DNA of 17,439 bases, from NCBI GenBank assembly GCA_910585895.1, contig CAJUHY010000028.1, positions 6,033-23,471 on the forward strand, read 5' to 3'. Source of the stretch: an uncultured Lachnospiraceae bacterium. Lineage in GTDB: Bacteria; Bacillota; Clostridia; Lachnospirales; Lachnospiraceae. Positions 14,541 to 17,439 of the stretch are shown piece after piece; position 1 is the first letter of the stretch; every line of letters starts with the position of its first letter. The notes beneath the pieces were generated by a model that did not search any database, had not been told where the DNA came from, and saw only the letters and a program-made list of their open reading frames with translations. The translations under genes and the position numbers were made by a program.

Positions 14541-15311
14541 ATGAAGATGAAAAAAATTGCAGTATGGGCATTGGCGTTAGGTTTGGTGATTACACCGAAT
14601 ATGGCAATGGCGGCAGGAACAGAAGAAAATCCGTATCCTGCTATAGAAGAGATTATGCAAACCGAGGAAGAGGCTGAAGAAGGTTTAGAAGAAGAGATGG
14701 ATGAGTCCTTTGAAGGAGAGGAGGATATCATCGAAGAGGCTGAAGAAAGTTGGGAAGGAGAGACGGAAGTGGATGAGTCCTGTGGAGGGGATAGGGAAGC
14801 AGATGAGGATATCTGCGAAGAGGAAGATGTGGATGAAAATTGGGACGGCACGTGTATGACCGAGGATGCTTTGCCGCCGACAGAGTGCTGGAATACAGAA
14901 GACGGTTTGGGGGAAGAGATGTGCGGTATGGAAGCCCCAGAAGAGAGTGGAAATGAAGCGGCGGCCGTTGCTGAGGATAGCGAAACAGCAGATGAGAGCG
15001 CAGCAGCCGCAGAGCAGCAGACGAATCATGGAACCTCCGGGACGGAGAATGGGAGCGCCCGTAAAGCAGACTATGCCGAGTCGAGGGACAACGCGATTGC
15101 AGGCGTTTATCAGACTGTAGGCGGGACGCAGCTTTGTGCAAGCGCCGGGGAAGAGAACACATCATTTTTAGAGTTGCATGAGGACAGCGAGATTTATTGC
15201 TATGGATATTATACCGGGGTGGACGGCATGAAGTGGTACTATGTTCAGTGCTCACAGGATGGAAATGTTATTACTGGTTTCTGTAGCAGCGGAAACCTTA
15301 AGCAGAGATAA
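14541..15311 (+). CDS. Secreted highly acidic protein with a C-terminal SH3-like domain
   Basis: 256 residues from ATG 14541, which has AGGAGG nine bases upstream; ATGs at 14478 and 14532 lack a properly placed site. The N-terminus is a clear signal peptide (MKMKKIAVWALALGLVITP, then AMA) with cleavage near residue 24. Residues about 28-130 are dominated by Glu and Asp with several cysteines, and contain a loose repeat around Asp-Glu-Ser. An Ala/Glu/Gly linker follows. The last 70 residues (about 185-256) resemble a bacterial SH3 domain, often a cell-wall ligand. It is 81 bases downstream of the anti-sigma gene on the same strand and probably belongs to that regulon. Cation binding by the acidic tract and wall attachment by the SH3 part are inferences. 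Confidence 0.75.
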   Translation: MKMKKIAVWALALGLVITPNMAMAAGTEENPYPAIEEIMQTEEEAEEGLEEEMDESFEGEEDIIEEAEESWEGETEVDESCGGDREADEDICEEEDVDENWDGTCMTEDALPPTECWNTEDGLGEEMCGMEAPEESGNEAAAVAEDSETADESAAAAEQQTNHGTSGTENGSARKADYAESRDNAIAGVYQTVGGTQLCASAGEENTSFLELHEDSEIYCYGYYTGVDGMKWYYVQCSQDGNVITGFCSSGNLKQR

Positions 15312-15339
15312 ATGCAAATAAAATATGTTACCACATAAG

Positions 15340-15387
15340 GTGAATGCCGGGAGGAAGCCATATTGGTTTTGCCCGGCATTCACTTTT
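15340..15387 (+). terminator. Strong rho-independent terminator after the sigma operon
   Basis: GTGAATGCCGGG (15340-15351) pairs perfectly with CCCGGCATTCAC (15372-15383), followed by TTTT. The loop is 20 bases and contains a smaller CCATATTGG palindrome. It lies between convergent genes; on the minus strand the U-tract is poor, so it probably serves mainly the plus-strand operon. Confidence 0.9.
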
Positions 15388-15397
15388 GCATGAAACA

Positions 15398-16807
15398 TTA
15401 ATACCCCATATCTTCCTGGGCATTTGCTTCCTGGGATGGCTCTTCCGTGAAAACCTTTTTCCAGGAAAGCTTTACCAAAAGCAGAGCGACAATTCCAGAC
15501 ATCATGTCAGCCGCTGCTCCTGCCCACAGCAATCCATCTATGCCCCAAATAGCGCCTAACAGGAACATGGCAGGAATCAGGAAGATAATCTGCCGGGAAA
15601 GGGATATGACCAAAGCCGGGAGGGGTTTTCCAAGGGACTGAAAGAAAATGCTTATCACCATCCCGCTGGGAATCATGAAGCAAAACAGCAGATAAATCCG
15701 AAAACATTTTACGGCAAATTCCATATAGAGCTCCGATTCCTGTCCAAACAGATTGATAATTGCTTCTGGAAAGACCTGGAATACAAACAGGGCAAAAACC
15801 ATGATTGCAGTGCAGGAGACCAGGGACAGATGGAAGGTTTTCTTTACCCTGTCATACTGCCCGCTTCCATAATTATAGCCCAGAATTGGCTGGATGCCAG
15901 TGGCAATGCCCATGGCGATACTGGTAATCAGCTGGCTGGCTTTCATGGTGATTCCCAGTGCTGCTAAGGCAATATCAGAGCCATATTTTGAATCTGCGCC
16001 GTATTTCACGAGCAGGTTATTTTGGATGGCAATGACTAAGGTAGCAGCAATCTGGCTGAAAAAGGAGGACATGCCGAGGGATATGATATTTCTTGTGACC
16101 GCTCCTTTGAGGATGAAATTCTGCAGGCTCAGTTTAATTGTCTGAAAGCGGAACAGGCAGCAAATATAGAAAACGGCATTTAACAATTGTCCGATAATGG
16201 TTGCCAAGGCGGCTCCTTGTACTCCCCAGTGGAATACAAAAATAAATATAGGGTCAAGGATAATGTTGGTAATACAGCCAATCAGCATTCCCGCCATGCT
16301 GGACTTCGGGCGTCCGTCTGCGCGGATAATATTGCTGAAGTTGATGCCGATGATGAAAACAGGAAAGCCCAGTACGATTATCCTTCCATAATCAAGAGCG
16401 TAGGGCATGACGTCTGGTGTGGCGCCGAACAGGGTGCACAGCGGTTCTAAGAAAATTTCAAATAAAATCAGCAGAAAAATGTTGCTTATCATACTCAGGG
16501 TTATCATATTGCCAACGCCGTCTGCAGCTTCCTTGGGCTGTTTTTTCCCAAGCTGCAGGCTCATAAAGGCAGAGGCGCCGTTTCCAAGCATGATGGCGAT
16601 TGCCATTACAATTAAACTCATGGGCATGATAACGTTGGTTGCGGCGTTTCCCAGATATCCTACGCCCTGTCCGATAAATACCTGGTCCACCATATTATAG
16701 AGTGAATTAATTACAAGGGAAATGACGCTGGGGACGGCATATTGGATGGCCAGTTTGCCAATTCTTTCTGTTCCGAGAGGATTTGTAATTTCTGTAGTAT
16801 GATTCAT
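15398..16807 (-). CDS. MATE-family multidrug efflux transporter, MepA-like
   Basis: 469 residues with twelve predicted membrane helices in two MatE halves, the usual length. The N-terminus (NPLGTERIGKLAIQYAVPSV, then SLYNMVDQVFIGQGVG) is typical of the MepA-like branch. A second-half counterpart is visible around GIQPILGYNYGSGQYDRVKK. These pumps export cationic drugs and dyes using sodium or proton gradients; the substrate here cannot be read from sequence. AAAGGAG precedes ATG 16807. The gene is divergent from a LysR-type regulator, and its promoter is covered by a CIRCE-like inverted repeat, suggesting inducible expression. Confidence 0.93.
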   Translation of the reverse strand: MNHTTEITNPLGTERIGKLAIQYAVPSVISLVINSLYNMVDQVFIGQGVGYLGNAATNVIMPMSLIVMAIAIMLGNGASAFMSLQLGKKQPKEAADGVGNMITLSMISNIFLLILFEIFLEPLCTLFGATPDVMPYALDYGRIIVLGFPVFIIGINFSNIIRADGRPKSSMAGMLIGCITNIILDPIFIFVFHWGVQGAALATIIGQLLNAVFYICCLFRFQTIKLSLQNFILKGAVTRNIISLGMSSFFSQIAATLVIAIQNNLLVKYGADSKYGSDIALAALGITMKASQLITSIAMGIATGIQPILGYNYGSGQYDRVKKTFHLSLVSCTAIMVFALFVFQVFPEAIINLFGQESELYMEFAVKCFRIYLLFCFMIPSGMVISIFFQSLGKPLPALVISLSRQIIFLIPAMFLLGAIWGIDGLLWAGAAADMMSGIVALLLVKLSWKKVFTEEPSQEANAQEDMGY

Positions 16808-16829
16808 AATCTTCTCCTTTCTTCTGCTT

Positions 16830-16859
16830 ATAATAGCACTCGCGATAGGTGAGTGCTAA
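16830..16859 (-). promoter_or_regulatory. Promoter of the MATE gene with extended -10
   Basis: On the minus strand, TATTAT (16830-16835) is preceded by TGC, forming an extended -10. TTAGCA (16854-16859) is a fair -35 at an 18-base spacer. Both elements overlap the arms of the CIRCE-like repeat. Confidence 0.6.
16833..16859. promoter_or_regulatory. CIRCE-type inverted repeat (HrcA operator-like)
   Basis: ATAGCACTC (16833-16841), nine bases, then GAGTGCTAA (16851-16859). The canonical CIRCE is TTAGCACTC-N9-GAGTGCTAA, so 17 of 18 arm positions and the exact spacing match. CIRCE binds the heat-shock repressor HrcA and normally precedes hrcA-grpE-dnaK or groESL; neither is visible here. Binding would occlude the MATE promoter. 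The divergent LysR protein is an alternative ligand. Confidence 0.75.
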
Positions 16860-16881
16860 AACAATTAAAGCATTAATTTTC

Positions 16882-16910
16882 TTGAATGTGAAGTGAAAAA
16901 ATGGTATTAT
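16882..16910 (+). promoter_or_regulatory. Promoter of the LysR-type regulator gene
   Basis: TTGAAT (16882-16887) and TATTAT (16905-16910) are separated by exactly 17 bases, with an upstream TG making an extended -10. The start codon follows 35 bases later. Confidence 0.75.
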
Positions 16911-16945
16911 CAATGACAAAAATGCAATAATGGGAGAATAATAGT

Positions 16946-17439
16946 ATGAATACACAGCAATTGGAAAGTTTTCTTGCAGTGGCGGAGAATCTCAGTTTTG
17001 CGAGGGCGGCAGAGGATTTGAATATTACGCAGTCAGCAGTTTCCAGACAGATTCATGCACTGGAGAATGAGTTGGATACCAGGCTGTTTCACCGGACGTC
17101 GCGGAGCGTATCGTTGACTCCTGCCGGAATCAGCTTCTATGAAGATGCCAAAGATTTTATGGGAGGGCTGCGGATTGCTACAGAGAAGATAAAACGCCAC
17201 AGTGCATCTAATATGCAGATTCTGTCCATTGGCTTTGGCAATGATATAGAATGCGAATTGTCGGCAGCGCTTTTGCGGAAGTGCCGTGAACATGTCCCTG
17301 AGCTGCATCCGTTTTTGCGCATAATTCCGCACCGCTCAATACTGAACCTATTTCTGCAGGATGAGATAGATATCATGTTTGGATTTGCGAGCGATGCACC
17401 TGCAAGAGCAGGGATTATTTACGTAGAATTATTCCGGGC
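16946..17439 (+). CDS. LysR-type transcriptional regulator, 3' end outside window
   Basis: 164 codons are visible and the frame is still open at the window end; family members are near 300 residues. The N-terminal winged HTH is canonical: MNTQQLESFLAVAENLSFARAA, then ITQSAVSRQIHALE as the recognition helix, then LFHRTSRSVSLTPAG. The linker helix (about 60-88) and the start of the periplasmic-binding-like effector domain (from about 92) follow. GGGAG lies nine bases before ATG 16946. It is divergent from the MATE gene, with 138 bases between, the classic arrangement for a LysR regulator controlling its neighbour. The effector molecule is unknown. Confidence 0.93.
   Translation, partial: MNTQQLESFLAVAENLSFARAAEDLNITQSAVSRQIHALENELDTRLFHRTSRSVSLTPAGISFYEDAKDFMGGLRIATEKIKRHSASNMQILSIGFGNDIECELSAALLRKCREHVPELHPFLRIIPHRSILNLFLQDEIDIMFGFASDAPARAGIIYVELFR

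Noticed and set aside
14417..15255. Minus-strand open frames opposite the acidic protein
   Set aside because: They are Ser/Pro/His-rich mirror translations of Glu/Asp codon runs, without ribosome sites.

Overview
The window looks like chromosomal DNA of a Clostridia-type Bacillota, most likely a Lachnospiraceae-like gut bacterium. The evidence is strong AGGAGG-type ribosome sites, an AgrC/LytTR-style two-component pair, a sigma factor/DUF4179 pair, a MepA-like MATE pump, and candidate cre and CIRCE sites. No RNA gene, insertion sequence or CRISPR array was seen. No gene-free stretch exceeds 300 bases; the longest gap is 6610-6847.

Layout. (1) 2-4578, plus strand: what looks like the 3' end of an extracellular contractile injection system (eCIS) locus. 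It holds the C-terminal 580 residues of a repeat-containing protein with membrane-active-looking segments, a two-module AAA+ ATPase of the Afp15/Pvc15 kind, and a small acidic protein. (2) 4553-6609, minus strand: GHKL histidine kinase and LytTR response regulator, overlapping by ATGA. The kinase 3' end overlaps the acidic gene by 26 bases. (3) 6848-9076, plus strand: a ClC-type chloride transporter, an HdeD-like membrane protein and a two-helix potassium channel, an ion/pH-homeostasis set closed by a hairpin terminator. (4) 9077-about 12440: a visibly AT-rich insert with two co-directional genes, a winged-helix/nuclease-like/SIR2 protein and a macro-domain protein with a C-terminal membrane region. 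(5) 12538-15311: sigma factor, membrane anti-sigma-like DUF4179 protein and a secreted, very acidic SH3-like protein, closed by a strong terminator. (6) 15398-17439: a MATE efflux gene (minus) divergent from a LysR-type regulator (plus, cut by the window end). A near-perfect CIRCE-type inverted repeat lies over the MATE promoter.

The most promising candidate for an undescribed system is region 4. A SIR2 NAD-consuming domain is fused to a DNA-binding/nuclease-like front end and sits directly upstream of an ADP-ribose-binding-type macro domain fused to membrane helices. This parallels the logic of macro-type Thoeris: an NAD-derived signal is sensed by a macro domain that attacks the membrane. 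Here, however, no TIR protein is present and SIR2 would be the signal maker. That reading is inference from domain content; the domains themselves are visible in the sequence.
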